Origin: Rhododendron vialii
Taxonomy: Eukaryota; Streptophyta; Magnoliopsida; Ericales; Ericaceae
Direction of reading: 5' to 3'
Assembly: GCF_030253575.1 (NCBI RefSeq)
Contig: NC_080559.1
Location: 26,624,501-26,688,500, forward strand
DNA: 64,000 nt
Positions 22,557 through 34,421 of this stretch are shown one piece after another. Within the stretch, counting starts at the first letter, position 1; every line of letters starts with the position of its first letter. Position numbers and translations under genes: made by a program. Below the pieces are notes generated by a model, which was not told the origin of the DNA, searched no databases, and worked only from the letters and a program-made list of their open reading frames with translations.

Positions 22557-24456
22557 CTAACCTCCAACCGCAATGGTAGCTTGGACCTCCCTGAAGACGG
22601 CAGAATCGCCTTGATTAGGAACATCGATGGAGTCCGGAGAACATGGCTCATGCTGCACCGAATTTGGATCAGCCTCTTCGCTTATACTCATCAGGTTTGA
22701 CAGTTGTCTTCGTCTCTTCCTTCTACACCCAGCATCATTGAGATCCACCAACAAATTGATGGAGGGAATTTGAGAGATTCTCACCAGATTCGTTGGGCTT
22801 TTAGCTTCAGTTCTCCTCTGCCCTCTTTCAATTGCATTAGGGAGCTCACTCATCGGAATAACCCTAAGTTCTTTACCTCTATTAATTATCAGCTAAAAAT
22901 CCTTCCATAGCTTTTCCACCGACAACAGTGGTCGATGGCCCACCACTAAATGGAGAGTCCCTAGCATTCTCCAAATTAATATGGACCGAGAGCCCATCAC
23001 CACTGTCCAAGTCCATTGCCCCTTCCTGGGCCAAGTAAACCTCTTTAGTTAAAAGATTACTGTGGGCCAGAAGGCCCAAATCTGCCTCAGCCTTTTCCAT
23101 AGCTTCCACCGAATCCTCAACTCTAGATTCAAAAACCTCTGAGCTATCAATATTGCATGCTCCATTAAGCATTAAATGCTCACCTGCAGCACTAAATGCT
23201 CCATCAATATTGCATGTTCCATCAAGCATTATATGCTCACTTGCAGCACTAAGCTTCGAGCCCCCACCTTCACCATCAGCTATCCCACCCGAAGGGTCCC
23301 ACCCATCACCACCCACTCTAGTTCTAATAGGCACCTCTTTGCAAGCCACGTCATCATCATCATCTTTCTCTCTTCTGAAACCAGCTTTTTTAATTTTCAT
23401 AGCCTGAGGGTAAAAAGTTTCAATCTCATCTTGATTAACGAAAGATGAGGTTTCATAGATCTTCGCATCATAACCCACTCCTTGAACCACAATATGAATC
23501 CATTTATCAATGGTAGAAATCACCTCCGTGGCCACCAATACCTTCCCTTCCGCAAAAGAAAGGTCTTTAAGTGTTGCCTCGTCAAGCATAATGAAAGATC
23601 CCCACATCTCAGCTATCATTTTAAATGTTTTTGCATTCCATACGTTTAACGGGACGCCTTTACAACTTAGCCACACAAATCTCTCTAAGCAAGCCGGTTC
23701 ACCCCTCCATGGTTGTACACTAGAAAACCATAGCTTCATCCACGGCCTCATAATCATCTCGTCCCTAACTTCTTGGTTCTGGAAAGTAATAAGAACAGCT
23801 TTTCCGCCCAGGGGATGAAACTACGCCACTCTATCTGTTTCCAAACTGAAACTTACTTTCAGATTCAACATGGGTACAACTCTGTTCATGATTGCTACTG
23901 CACTCCTATGGAGCCACCCATTGCCACTCGGTTTGATGTTTAGCAAATTTTGATGACCGACCCCAGCTCTTGAGGATTCACCTTTTAGAGCTTGGGCAAA
24001 AGATCTGGTATTGCCAGCATGACTACCATGGACCACAGACCTATTATTCTCCAAACACACCTCCTTACCATGTCTTTCAATTGGATTCGCCACTTAGAAG
24101 TTTCCATTCTCCTTCATTGACGGAAGGTGGGGGTGTTTCACCTTAGATTTCTCTTCATTGATCCCAAAACTGGCTTCTTTAACAAAAAGCCTATCCTTCT
24201 CTATCCAAACTCCATTCATTCTTGCAATAGCCATGCTAGCTGCCGCATAGCAATCAAACCTTACAAAACCAAATTTATTGCCTGTACGTTTGCTTCTTTT
24301 CCGCGATATAAATGCATCCTTAACATCCCCAAACTTATTGAAAGCTCTCTTTAACCATAACTTGTCCTTGTGTTCAGGAATATTGTCAATAAACAGAGTG
24401 ACAATTTCCTGACTCCTTTCCCTATTCATCTTCAGACCTCTGTGATGTCTAATCAT
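22557..24456 (-). pseudogene. LINE ORF1 with RRM and DUF4283-like region
   Basis: The N-terminal piece (24094-24456) is an RNA recognition motif with RNP2 (TLFIDNIP) and RNP1 (NKFGFVRF). It is followed by a stop, then a middle piece (23821-24093) ending in the start of a DUF4283-like region. A third piece (22882-23757) continues it: MKLWFSSVQPWRGE, FVWLSCKGVPLNVWNAKTFK. It holds an acidic run and a tandem repeat (EHIMLDGTCNIDGA then EHLMLNGACNID). A last basic piece (22557-22853) has RRKRRRQL. ORF1 proteins coat LINE RNA. Stops and frameshifts separate the pieces. Confidence 0.8.
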
Positions 24457-24570
24457 TGGAATCCATCCTTCTTCTGCCCCCCGAAGTGTTCATGCATAGC
24501 TTTGGAGCTCGAGTAGCAAATGGTTTTGTTGGCCATGGTTGTTTTGGTACATAGTTCAGTTTCTCAAATC

Positions 24571-25034
24571 CTTTGTGGTGTAACTTACTAACACCTCTCT
24601 AATTCCGCTAATAGGTACGTAAATATGCCTATTTACGCTTCCTCACTTAGACTTGTTATGTCTATTTGATACGCTACTTGGGGTTTGATACTTATTAATT
24701 GTGTTTCAGGACTCACGAATGATTATTAACATTTTAGCAGTTAAATTCAATTCGTAGACCGTGACGCTCTTGGCTGAATGCCATGCATCAAGTGATTGGT
24801 CCTTCATTTCCACAATAAAAGAAGAAATTGCATTGAAGGAATGAATTTCGTGGGTGGAAGAAATCACGGCAGTGCCATGAAGGAGGACTCACTAATTACA
24901 ATTGAGAGAGAAATGATTTGGTGATGCTATATCCCATATTGAGCTCTCGTGTCACCACTATTAAAGAAAAGGAAAAAGGGTTTTGATGTGCTGCTGCCAT
25001 TGAGAGGATTTTTACAGCCGATCACTTTTTACCA
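24571..25034. other. Intergenic DNA right of the LINE, nothing recognised
   Basis: After the right target-site copy (24558-24570) no gene, inverted repeat or microsatellite was recognised. Confidence 0.4.
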
Positions 25035-25395
25035 ATGTTATCAATACCATTTCGTACCGGCTGGTATCGGCCGGTACATACCGTTTTTGACAGAATTCTG
25101 TACCCTACACCTTTAATTCCGTTCCGGCTCAAATACCGGCCGGTACTGGACATACCGGTTAGTACCGGACTACTTTTAAATTTATTTTTTTCTTCAAGTA
25201 CCGGACAATACCGGAAGGTACCGGGCAAATACGGGACGGTTTCGGACAAATACCGAATTGTTTATTTTTTATTTATTTTAAAAAAGTGTATATTATACTA
25301 TAAATTCTTTTAAGTAGGAAAATAACACTAATAGTAATCAATCCGAAACGGTACCCGGTATTTGACCGGAACCGGTACCCTGACCGCAGTGCCGG
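25035..25395. repeat. Irregular TACCGG / CCGGTA repeat cluster
   Basis: GTACCGG, TACCGG, CCGGTAC and their complements recur many times (GGTATCGGCCGGTACATACC, AATACCGGCCGGTACTGG, ACCGGTTAGTACCGGAC, GGTACCCGGTATTTGACC). The motif is its own partial complement, so the array is rich in small palindromes. Open frames across it are artefacts of the repeat. Confidence 0.65.
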
Positions 25396-25453
25396 CCCCG
25401 ATATTTGGGTTGCCCAAGCCCGACCTTCCGCTTGGTTGCCCACTCAAAAATTC

Positions 25454-25822
25454 TAATCGCAAGAAAGATTTGCAGGAACCACGCAAGGAAAAATGCGTTT
25501 GGGCTCATTACGGGTCTCACAAAAATCTAGAAAAATATCTAAAATTTTTTGAATATTATTTTATGGGGCCCTGTAAAAAATCGGCTCTAAGGGATATCGA
25601 TTGGTAAGTATTACTTTTGGATTCGTTGGGACGAAACTGCTCAATTCGCCTATATGTATTCAAAAGTAACACTTACTGATGTCTGTTGGAGCTGATTTTT
25701 TACAGAGCCCCATAAAATAATATTAAAAATTTTATGGATATTTTTCTAGATTTTTGTGGGACCTAGAATGGGCCCAAACGAGTTTTTTCTTGTGTGATCG
25801 TCTGCAAATCTTTATTGCGAAT
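25454..25822. mobile_element. Palindromic MITE, copy 1 (GCAAATCTT ends)
   Basis: The left arm (AAGATTTGCAGGAACCACGC then AAGGAAAAATGCGTTTGGGC) pairs with the right arm (GCCCAAACGAGTTTTTTCTT then GTGTGATCGTCTGCAAATCTT). The central arms contain TTATTTTATGGGGCCCTGTA then AAAAATCGGCTC and its complement. A second copy is at 44646-44900 in the window. Non-coding. Confidence 0.75.
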
Positions 25823-26309
25823 AACAGGGCTCGTTGCCCACTAGTGTTAAGTATAAAAAAAAGAAGACATACAAGCAACAAAAAAAAAGGACAAAAAAAA
25901 GATTATATTGTCCATTTAGCTTGAATTACATCATTCATCCCTTCTCGTTTTAGCTATAGCGTCCCTTTTCTTTTTTTCTTCTTATCTGATAGCCCTCCAA
26001 ATTTTCTCTCTTAATAATTTGCCCTCTTAATTTCTTTTTATCTGTTATTTACCCCAGGTATGTAAAAACCTCTCTTTTACTCTCCTAATTTTCTCGAGTA
26101 TCATAATTTTTTAAAGTAGGTGGAAACCATACATATTTACTTTCTTTTAAAAATTTGTACAATTTTTTTGGATGATGCCCCTAAATATATTTTTTGCTGG
26201 ATTTCTATTTTTTTTTTGTATACGTACAATAATTTTTTTTTTTTTTGCTGCTCCTTGCCGGGGGGTTGCCCGAGCCGGCCAGCTTGCGGAGCTTACCCCC
26301 TGGCCGGCC

Positions 26310-27221
26310 CTGCCTGACCGGTACGGTATTCAGAACATTGCTTTTTACAGAAGAAAACGAAGAACGGCGGCTGCCGAAAAGAACAAACAACGGGTCTGCC
26401 GAGTGACGTTTCTTTTGGTTTGAAATATTGGTAGCAGCTTTTTACTTACATTGTTTCTTTTTCCAGAGCTCTTTTCCTTTAAGTTTTTGACGATTATTCA
26501 AGTACTCATATTACGGTAATTTGTTCGGATTTTATTTCTTTATTAAAGTTGCTCGTGGGTTCTTGTTACCTTGGTATTTTTCGTTTTTCTTTTAATCCGA
26601 GCAATTGACGCATGTTTCAAGTTAGGATTTCTTTCGTTTTTTATTTGATGTTGAGTGAGTAGTCGTAAAGGTAGGGTCCCGGAGTGATTAGCACACCATG
26701 GCTAGGTCGGACACGTTCTGCTCCTGTTTTGGAAAAATAATGCAAAATCAATTTTAGGTTATTAAAGAACATTCGTTAGACGAACCTAGACATTGTCGGA
26801 ACCCATGTGAAGGGAGAATGAGGGTTCAAAACTCATTTTTCGCTGCGCATGGGTAAACGGCGACCGCAAAGATTCCCATCTTTCGGGGTAGCTTTTTCTC
26901 TCTAAAAACAAATGTTTTTAAGAACTCCGAACAGAGCAGATAAGTCCGGAACTGATTGCGAGTGCTATGAACCCTACGACCGTACCTCCTTTTAATTATT
27001 TGAAAAGTACAATCAATTTCTAGGTTTTAGTTAATCTCAATCAATCGACAAGAGGTGGCTACCTAAGAGCTCGTTTAAATTATAACAACCCGAGTTTTTA
27101 AGTCAGCACACATCACTGTCTTTATGGATTCGACTGTAGTCGTACTGGATATTGTGCTACGTCAGTTTTAACCCTATGCTTAGAAAAACCTATTATTTTA
27201 GGACTAAGAATCGGTCAAGCA
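26310..27221 (+). mobile_element. LTR 3, same family as the solo LTRs in the LINE
   Basis: The last 200 bases align closely with LTR 2: CGACAAGAGGTGGCTACCTA then AGAGCTC, AACCCGAGTTTTTAAGTCAG then CACACATCACTG, TGGATTCGACTG, GGATATTGTGCTACGTCAG, and the end CGGTCAAGCA at 27221. The middle (GTAGGGTCCCGGAGTGATTA then GCACACCATGGCT) matches LTR 1 near 19450-19475. The 5' end is not defined (a start near 26170 is possible), and no matching target duplication was found. It is older or truncated. Confidence 0.65.
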
Positions 27222-28379
27222 CCCGCTGATGTATATAATATTTCTAAAAATAAGAGATAAGAATGATCGATATGAATAGCTGACACAACCAGGTGAAGAA
27301 TGGTTTAGAGTAAATTGCTTACTTTTTTTTTAAATCATAGATCAAGCTATTTCTTTACATAAGAGCATGCTTAAACAATTTAAAAAATATGAGACGCTAT
27401 TTGGTTTTTTGTTTAAGTTGGAGAAATTAATTAAAATCTCTAAATGATGATTACTTGAAAATTTACTGTGCCAAGTGCCAACCTTACAAACTTTTTGAGA
27501 CATGTCGAGCTTTCTAGTATTGATGGGAGGAGTTAAATTGCGCACTTTTACCGTTAGAAGTCATGTTTGAAGTATTATTACCCAAAGAAATAAGAAGGCC
27601 AAAGAAAGTGCTCAATTATTTGGTGATTGTTTTTCAAATGCTTGAATTGCTTATAGAGTATAGACTATGTCAATTATATTTGCCTCGGAACAAAGAAGCA
27701 TTTTTTGCTAAGAAAAAAGTATTTATTAATCTTTATAAAGGATTACAAAGATTAAAAGGAGCTTTTAAAACTTAAAATTAATCAAATCTTGTTCAAGTTC
27801 GTCGAAAAAGGTTGAATGAATTTGCTATCTTATCCATTTAAACTTATATTAGTGGATAAGTAAGCTTAATTATGAGATCTTAATTGGATTACTACTTTTG
27901 GCTCTACACGTTGAGGGAATAGTGATGTTTAAGTAAATACCTTTTGAATTAACGAAACAATTATCCAAAATTTTTTATTTTATTTTTTATGACGTGTAGT
28001 ATTTTTCTTTAAAGGTTTTTTTCCTTAAACCTTTCTGATTTTATTTGCAAAGAGCTCCATTTAAAAAGTTCGCATTAGCCCTGCATTGGACATGCATGCT
28101 ACGTACATAGTTGCACAAGCCCAACCCGCAAAAGGGAGGAACTAAATTCATAGGGGGACTCCAAGCCCAACATTATTAATTGTATCTTTTGATACGATAA
28201 ACATTTCAAAGTATATTTAAAAAACAACAACACAGCGTTTCTAGATGTGTCCAGAATTGTCGGGCACACGTATGTGAGCCCCTCATTATTTTGTTGATTT
28301 TATAAGCATCAGACGGTTCTGAATACATATGGTTTTGAATACATATGTTATAGGATTGGTGTCGGAGTCCGTGGATGAG
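27222..28379. other. AT-rich spacer
   Basis: No gene could be supported. A 70-codon frame at 27563-27775 has no recognisable motif. About 28245-28345 matches 12940-13050 (flank of PAH copy 3). Confidence 0.4.
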
Positions 28380-28639
28380 AACTTCAGAAATCATAGACTT
28401 AAACGTAGCAAAATAGCAAGGAATTCCTAGATTAATTCTTGTGAAATCAATATCGTCAGAAATCATTCAAAACAAACCAAACACAACAACTAAACCTTAC
28501 AAAATACTGGTCGAAATATACACGACAGAGACCAACAAAACAGAACAACGGTTCTGGATTAATTAATATACCCATTGCATCACTCTGTTCTTTCAGGGTG
28601 CAATTAATCTAAAAACCCCTATGTATGTGCTTTGAATCA
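28380..28639 (-). other. Separated 3' flank of PAH copy 4
   Basis: AAATCATAGACTTAAACGTA then GCAAAATAGCAAGG, CTTGTGAAATCA, GCATCACTCTGTTCTTTCAG and AACCCCTATGTATGTGCTTT match the 3' flank of PAH copy 3 (13640-13950) in the same order. The MULE at 28649-30051 now separates it from the coding remnant at 30086-30377. Confidence 0.7.
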
Positions 28640-28648
28640 TATAATTTT

Positions 28649-30051
28649 GGCTTATCTACTTTCTTTTGTCTTTATAAAATACACGAAGTTTCAATTTTGT
28701 CCTTATAAAATTTTATGTGTCAATTTTGTCCTTGTATTGTCTGAGGAACTTCAATAACCTTTCCGTTAACTCATTAACTAAAACCACTAGCATGTCTAAC
28801 AGTTGACTGGCGTGGCAGTGACATGGAAAACTACAGTCCACCATCACCCCTATTTGCTTTTCTCCTTCAATTTCCCTCTCTCTGTCTCACACAGCCAATA
28901 CGTAGACGGTAGACCCAATCACACCACCCATTACTTTAGAAACATTTCTTCCTCCCTCCATCTTTCTGTTCAATGAATTAGTCCTAAGTCCTATCATATC
29001 GTAAAGGTGGGTATGGATACTCACTACTCTTTTTTCCTTCCCTTGTTCATGAAGAAATAAAATATTCAATTTCATATTTATTCTAGAGAGAGAATCAAAA
29101 TGGATATTTTGGGTAATTGCGGTAGGTTTGCGAAGTGTTAATTGAAGAGAGAGAGAGAGAGAGAGAGAGAGTGATTAAACCCTGTCAGGTTTGCTAATCC
29201 ACAAAGCATATTTTTCCAGATTTTGTGTTACAAAACATTAATTCAAGTTTTCCCTATAAAAATAACATCAGTTTTAAGCTTATTTCTATGTTTTTTCAAT
29301 TGAGCTTGAATTCTAAACTCCTACCATTGCTACAATCATAAAACCACCTTTATTAGGGGAATGGGTGGAGAGATAGTGGTGGCCGTAGGTTACACAATTG
29401 GTAACCGATTGGCTGAATTTTGGTCAATGGTTCAATTATGGGTCATGGAATTTGGCCTTTATTTGTTATTTGTGTGAGAATTTTTAGTTTAGAGAGGGAG
29501 AGATGAGAACTACATTATGTTGAATTGAACTAAACCTTCCTCTCATTTCTTTGAAATTGGGTTTGTTTGTTTGTTTTATTTCCCCTTGATCTTTGACTTT
29601 GGAGAGGGAGAACATAGGCCAGCAGATGAGGAAGGAGGAAGTGAGATGAAAATGCTAAGATTTGGGATTGGTAAAATTGTAATTGCATTAGAGAGGTAGT
29701 TGTGGTGGACAGAGGTTGCCGTGGTTGTGGAGGTTGGATATTATATGGGGAGAAGGAGATTATTGGGGTTAAAATTTGTATTTTATAGAGATTAGCTCTT
29801 GACGTAATCATCATTTTATGACTTTCGCTGAGATAGTAAATTCATCTTCTTTCTTTTTTCAAATACCAGGGGGTGTTTTTAGTATTTTCACATTAACCAT
29901 TAGCCACATAAGTAATTTCCGACGTGAAGCTAATGGAAGGGTAACATTGAGGTTTGTTAGAAAGTAAGAGGCCGTAATTGACATGTAAAATTTTACAAGG
30001 ACGAAATTGAAACTTCGTGTATTTTATAAGGACCAAATAAATAGATAAGCC
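28649..30051. mobile_element. Non-autonomous MULE with 9-bp target duplication
   Basis: TATAATTTT is present at both 28640-28648 and 30052-30060. The element starts GGCTTATCTA and ends TAGATAAGCC. Its terminal inverted repeats run for at least 85 bases (ATAAAATACACGAAGTTTCA then ATTTTGTCCTT and its complement). Long terminal repeats with a 9-bp duplication are the hallmark of Mutator-like elements. No transposase frame is present. The interior has a GA microsatellite (29146-29171) and unassigned sequence that could be captured host DNA. Confidence 0.88.
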
Positions 30052-30085
30052 TATAATTTTCTTGAATTTTTTTTTTTTCCGGAAT

Positions 30086-30377
30086 TCAACGGATCACTTC
30101 GCTTTTGATCTGAAATCTTCCGGTTGTCATTAGAGGGACGATTTTGTACCCTTTGGGCAGAAAACAGTTGAACCCACATAGCAATCCTCCATCGTGCTTG
30201 AACAACTCTATCACATTTTTTACTGTAGGTTCGACATCGCTCTTATTAGCCTTGGTTTCTTGGATGAGATCGAGTAACGAAAATTTGGTATTCATCGGGG
30301 GAAACCGTATCCTTCACTTTCTTGAGGTACTCTCTGGCCTCCCTTATTGTGACTTGACTAGTACGTGCCCGTGCCAT
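30086..30377 (-). pseudogene. PAH copy 4, frameshifted and cut by a MULE
   Basis: From the ATG at 30377 the frame reads TSQVTIREAREYLKKVKDTV then SPDEYQIF. It is shifted near 30280 by what looks like a 4-base insertion relative to copy 3. The rest of the PAH continues in another frame: LDLIQETKANKSDVEPTV, VIELFKHDGGLLCGFNCFLP, KGYKIVPL. The second PAH is missing, and the gene is truncated close to the MULE target site. It is a clear pseudogene. Confidence 0.75.
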
Positions 30378-30533
30378 GATTAATTACGATATGAGAGAAC
30401 TGATTTTACGAAGGGAGCAAATTAAATAGGAAAAATTGAAAGGATTTGTTACAACTGTTGTCGTACGAAGAAGGCCCTAGAGCTGGAGTTCTGAAGTACT
30501 GAGGAAGTAGAGAGAGAGAGAGAGAGGGGCTTG

Positions 30534-30541
30534 AATTTATA
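30534..30541 (-). promoter_or_regulatory. TATA box of PAH copy 4
   Basis: On the minus strand TATAAATT is followed by CAAGCCCC and a CT run, about 155 bases before the ATG. It corresponds to the TATA box of PAH copy 2 (10535-10542). Confidence 0.4.
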
Positions 30542-33500
30542 GCGTTTGGATTCGAATATGGATTGGCCGGTTTCTTAATCCATACGGAAACGGATTGTCC
30601 TTCAAGAAATCAGAGTCTGAGAGCAATGGAAGCAACAGAAAGGAAGGAATTGATTTTTACGCACCTCTTTTATCTAAATGCATTCTTTATTTTGTTTTGT
30701 AGCGATATGGAATTACATAAATACCCTTTTCATGTGTGGAAGGAAAAAAAATGTATGAATGATAATTTTGTAACTCTATATGAATGAAGACAAAAAAAGA
30801 AAAGAAAGTGCACTCGAACAAAAGAAGGTGCGAAAATATATTTCCCAAAATAGAAAGAAATCGGAGTCGGATGATTCTGAAAGTAGGATAGGTAGATTTA
30901 TTGGGTCGAGACAGTGGGCTTATAACACAGCTTCACAGTTGGTACTATCAAATTGAGTATTGGGCTGCTAGATAGTCCAACATCTTGGTATGAAAAATGA
31001 TGGGCCATAACTAGTTCAAGTTTTTGGGGCTACAGTCTGGTCATAGAATCACATATCGGCCGCTATGTAGCATATCGATCGCTATGTAGCGGTTTTTCGG
31101 CCCTTCGATATCTCTACACCCAGGTATACCGCTGTTATTGAAAACTCACACATGCATTGGTCGATTGCCAATACGTATTGCTTTGTATCTTATTTTTTGC
31201 CCGCTCCACGATTGCTACGTGATTCCTACGGTCGGTTTAGGTGATTTGGCACTCAAATTAATTTTAAAAAAAATTTCACAACCTCTACATTTGATCCCCA
31301 CTATATTTTATTCGGTCCTCCTGCTATAGCTATATTGGTAGTTTAGTACCAATACCGTTATACTGGGACTGCAACTACTACTACTATTTAAAACCTTCGT
31401 CTTGTCTCAAACATAGCTAGCCGATGATGGAACTTGGAGAGTTTTTGGGATAGGAGGAGAGAAGAACATAATAATTAGAAGTCACATGGAGTAAGAATTC
31501 GTTTTCACATGGTGTGTGACCATGAATGAATGATGCTAACTTCAACCACACTCAAACTTTTTCGGAAAACGCTCTAATGATTCACTACTGATCACTCTCC
31601 TCTCATGCCCCCCCAAAGTGCCTTTCTCCATGCCATGCGTATGCTCTCTCTCTCTCTCTCTCATGTGTTTTTCTGTGTCTGGAAGGGTAACTGACTTCCA
31701 CGTCAAACCATATAAATTGGCAGTGCGCATTGACTTTGAAAAGTCATTTTTTTTGTCCTTAGGATTCCATTCTGCTAATCAATTCTAGTGGAGTATCTCT
31801 CTCTCTCTCTCTCCGAAGTTGAAGGGATGAATATATCCAGAAGACAAAGATCAATGAGTGTGTCGCTTCCGAAATTCAATCCTTGAACCAAAGCTTTGAC
31901 TACTGCACGTACCACTTTCATTCCACACTATATACGTAGTAATGCATGTTATTTCAAACTCACCACAAAATCACTCTTTTTTGTATCCAAATCACAAGGA
32001 CCACATATGCATGCATGTTCTAGGCCACAATGTCGACCACCACCGGCACATCCATGGCCGGGCTTGCTGATCAACTTCATCGGCATTGCTTATGAGTTCT
32101 TCAAGACTTGGAAAAATACATTCAAACTCACCATGCACCTCCTTTCGGTACGTTCCGATGACCATTTGAAACAACATGCAGCTAGCTATCTATATATATA
32201 TATACCTGATTTACAAAGAGTAGAATTAATCCACTCAGATTGATATTGGTCATTGGTTTCTTCTTATAACATATTCAAGTCAGATTTATTCAGACTCTCT
32301 TTTCTATTCTTGTTGTCCTCAATATCCTTTCCTAGATCGAAGCTTTAGACTTGACTTTGAGGGATCACCCGAGGTGGTTAGGTTTCATTTTTATGCATGC
32401 TTCATTGGTTTTGTTGTGCTGTCAATACATTTTTGAGTTGAGGGTCTGAGCTGATGAAATTTACAATCTTGTTACATCTGTGAAGATTAAATAAATCTTG
32501 TCAAGACGCCAATCGGAAATCTGAAAAACCAAAGAAAACCGAATGAAAACAACCAAGAACCTCTCGAGCCTTAACCCCAAACAAGCAATTGGAGACTAAA
32601 ACACCAAAACCAAACCAAACACACCAACCCAAAGTTATCCGCACACCAGGCCAAAGATAACTTATTCTCAACTGAATATGTTATATGTAAAGCAAAATTC
32701 TTATGTACAGTAGGAAATTCATTCAGAGTAATACAACAGTGAATTTTTTAGAAAATCATATACAAGCCCCGACAGATTTTTAAAACATTTGTATTAGAGA
32801 AAAATAATCACAAAATGTCATATTATTTTAAGCAAAAAATTTGATTAATTAGTCTATGATTATCGATTAGCCGTTATTGAATGGGTAGAGAATTTCAGTA
32901 GCCGTAGGCCTAGGCCTTAGAGTTTTCTCAAAAACTTTCCACATTAGAGCATATTGATTTTCTACAACTTTTCCTTTGTAAACCTTCTTCAGGCAGACTT
33001 AACTTTTAAGGAGAAGCAACTCCAGGACACATGCTTGAGGAGAGATATTCGATCAATGCTTTTAAAGCACCGCTAGCCACATGTGCTCCAAAGGCTTTCT
33101 TCACCATATATTAGTGTGGCCTGTGTGGCCAGCACACCAATGTGTAGCGAAGAAAGTTCCTGAACCGCCCCCACACGGTGCTCTCGAGGTAAGTAATAAT
33201 TTTTCCATCTTTCGTAGGACCCCATTTTGTGACATTTGCTAAAACTTTTGGCTCCGCACAAAGCCATTGCTTCAAAGTGATGTTGCTTCTTCGGATTGAG
33301 TAGCGAAAAAGACATCATTTGTGGATAAAATACCTTTTTTTTTTTTATGTAGGCATTGCTATGATTGATCACAACTAAACTTGCCTTAGCAAAATGGGAA
33401 GTGGTCGTCAGCAGAGGCTTACTGAGTTTCATGTCCTTTCCTTTGTGATAGATGGATAATATAATCCTATGATAATACTAGAGATTTGCCGATTGTTAAC

Positions 33501-34068
33501 CCAAGGGTTCCAGAATTAATCAAGGGATGCACAAACTTGTCTGAACATCTGGTTATCAAAAAAAGAATGATCCTACGTACTAGCTAATCCTTTTGCAAGT
33601 TTGCATTTTACAACCTGAGCGAATTCCAATTTTCGACCAACCATTGTCGTTGTTGATCATTTCTCTCTCTTTTGTAGTAGAACATGTTACCTCTCCCATC
33701 GGAGGATTGAATATGGGCAAATTGCCAAAAGTTAAGTCTATACTAGACATAGTCCTCTTGTAACTCGCGAAGACAAACACAGGTTTAATTTTATCGATCC
33801 AGTAGTTGCGTCTGATTCACAAAAAACAAGAAAATTAATGTTCTTCTCACAATTAGAGAATGTTACTTCCTTGCTGGTAAAAAAAAAAAAACGCGTTACA
33901 ACGACATGAATTTTTCACTCTCTTACCCCTCTATCGATTGATGGTACGAACTTAAGGACTGAACAAATAAGAGGTTACTTACAACATGTAGCTTTATTAA
34001 TAAGACTATTTTTTAAGATGAGATAATCCACAGGCTGACTCCATAAACAGCACATGTGGCTCCCACAT

Positions 34069-34069
<1 letters not shown>
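30542..34069. other. Long intergenic stretch between PAH copy 4 and NAC
   Basis: No gene could be supported. Near 30895-30950 the sequence (GGTAGATTTATTGGGTCGAG, GTGGGCTTATAACACAGCTT) matches the upstream flank of PAH copy 2 near 10770-10805. CT microsatellites lie at 31643-31662 and 31797-31813. About 32000-32150 has an RY-type TGCATGCATG and a short open frame without a known domain. A 119-codon minus frame at 33073-33432 was not recognised. Confidence 0.4.

Positions 34070-34157
<88 letters not shown>
34070..34157. repeat. (AT)44 microsatellite
   Basis: A pure AT dinucleotide run of about 88 bases lies 265 bases downstream of the NAC stop codon. Such runs vary in length between individuals. 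Confidence 0.95.
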
Positions 34158-34159
<2 letters not shown>

Positions 34160-34421
34160 CTACAAACAATATGAATACTGAATTACATAGATACACCAGC
34201 GTTCAGACTCATGAGCTCAAGAGTCGGGAGTACTTTACCAGATACTACTATTAACTTAATTAACTAAGACAGTTAAAGGTTAATTACCTTGCTTTAGTTT
34301 TATTATGTACATGAATCTGCATCATGATTTCCCAACTCTCTCTCCCAATATAAATGGACACCCTATGATATAATAAGTATGTACTGTTTGTTGTTTACTA
34401 TGCACTTGTTCTTCTTCTTCT

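Larger units (their letters stand above)
16024..24557 (-). mobile_element. L1-type LINE, decayed, with two nested solo LTRs
   Basis: Reading the minus strand from 24557 there is ORF1 (RRM plus DUF4283-like), an endonuclease, reverse transcriptase and zinc-binding C-terminus, and then a 13-base A tail (T13 on the plus strand at 16024-16036). AGTTTCTTAAATC (16011-16023) and AGTTTCTCAAATC (24558-24570) flank it exactly: a 13-bp target duplication with one mismatch. Removing the inserts at 18626-20032 and 21242-22349 restores the order endonuclease to reverse transcriptase and leaves about 6 kb, a normal plant L1 size. Several stops and frameshifts show it cannot move on its own. Confidence 0.9.

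Noticed and set aside
26120..26423. Short plus frames in a GC-rich patch near 26260
   Set aside because: They lie at the uncertain 5' end of LTR 3 and show no domain.
31896..32243. 115-codon plus frame ending in a possible exon with a GTACG donor
   Set aside because: No motif was recognised and no partner exons fit, so a gene or microRNA precursor could not be supported.
33073..33432. 119-codon minus frame
   Set aside because: No recognisable domain, no splice context and no homologous copy in the window; could be chance.
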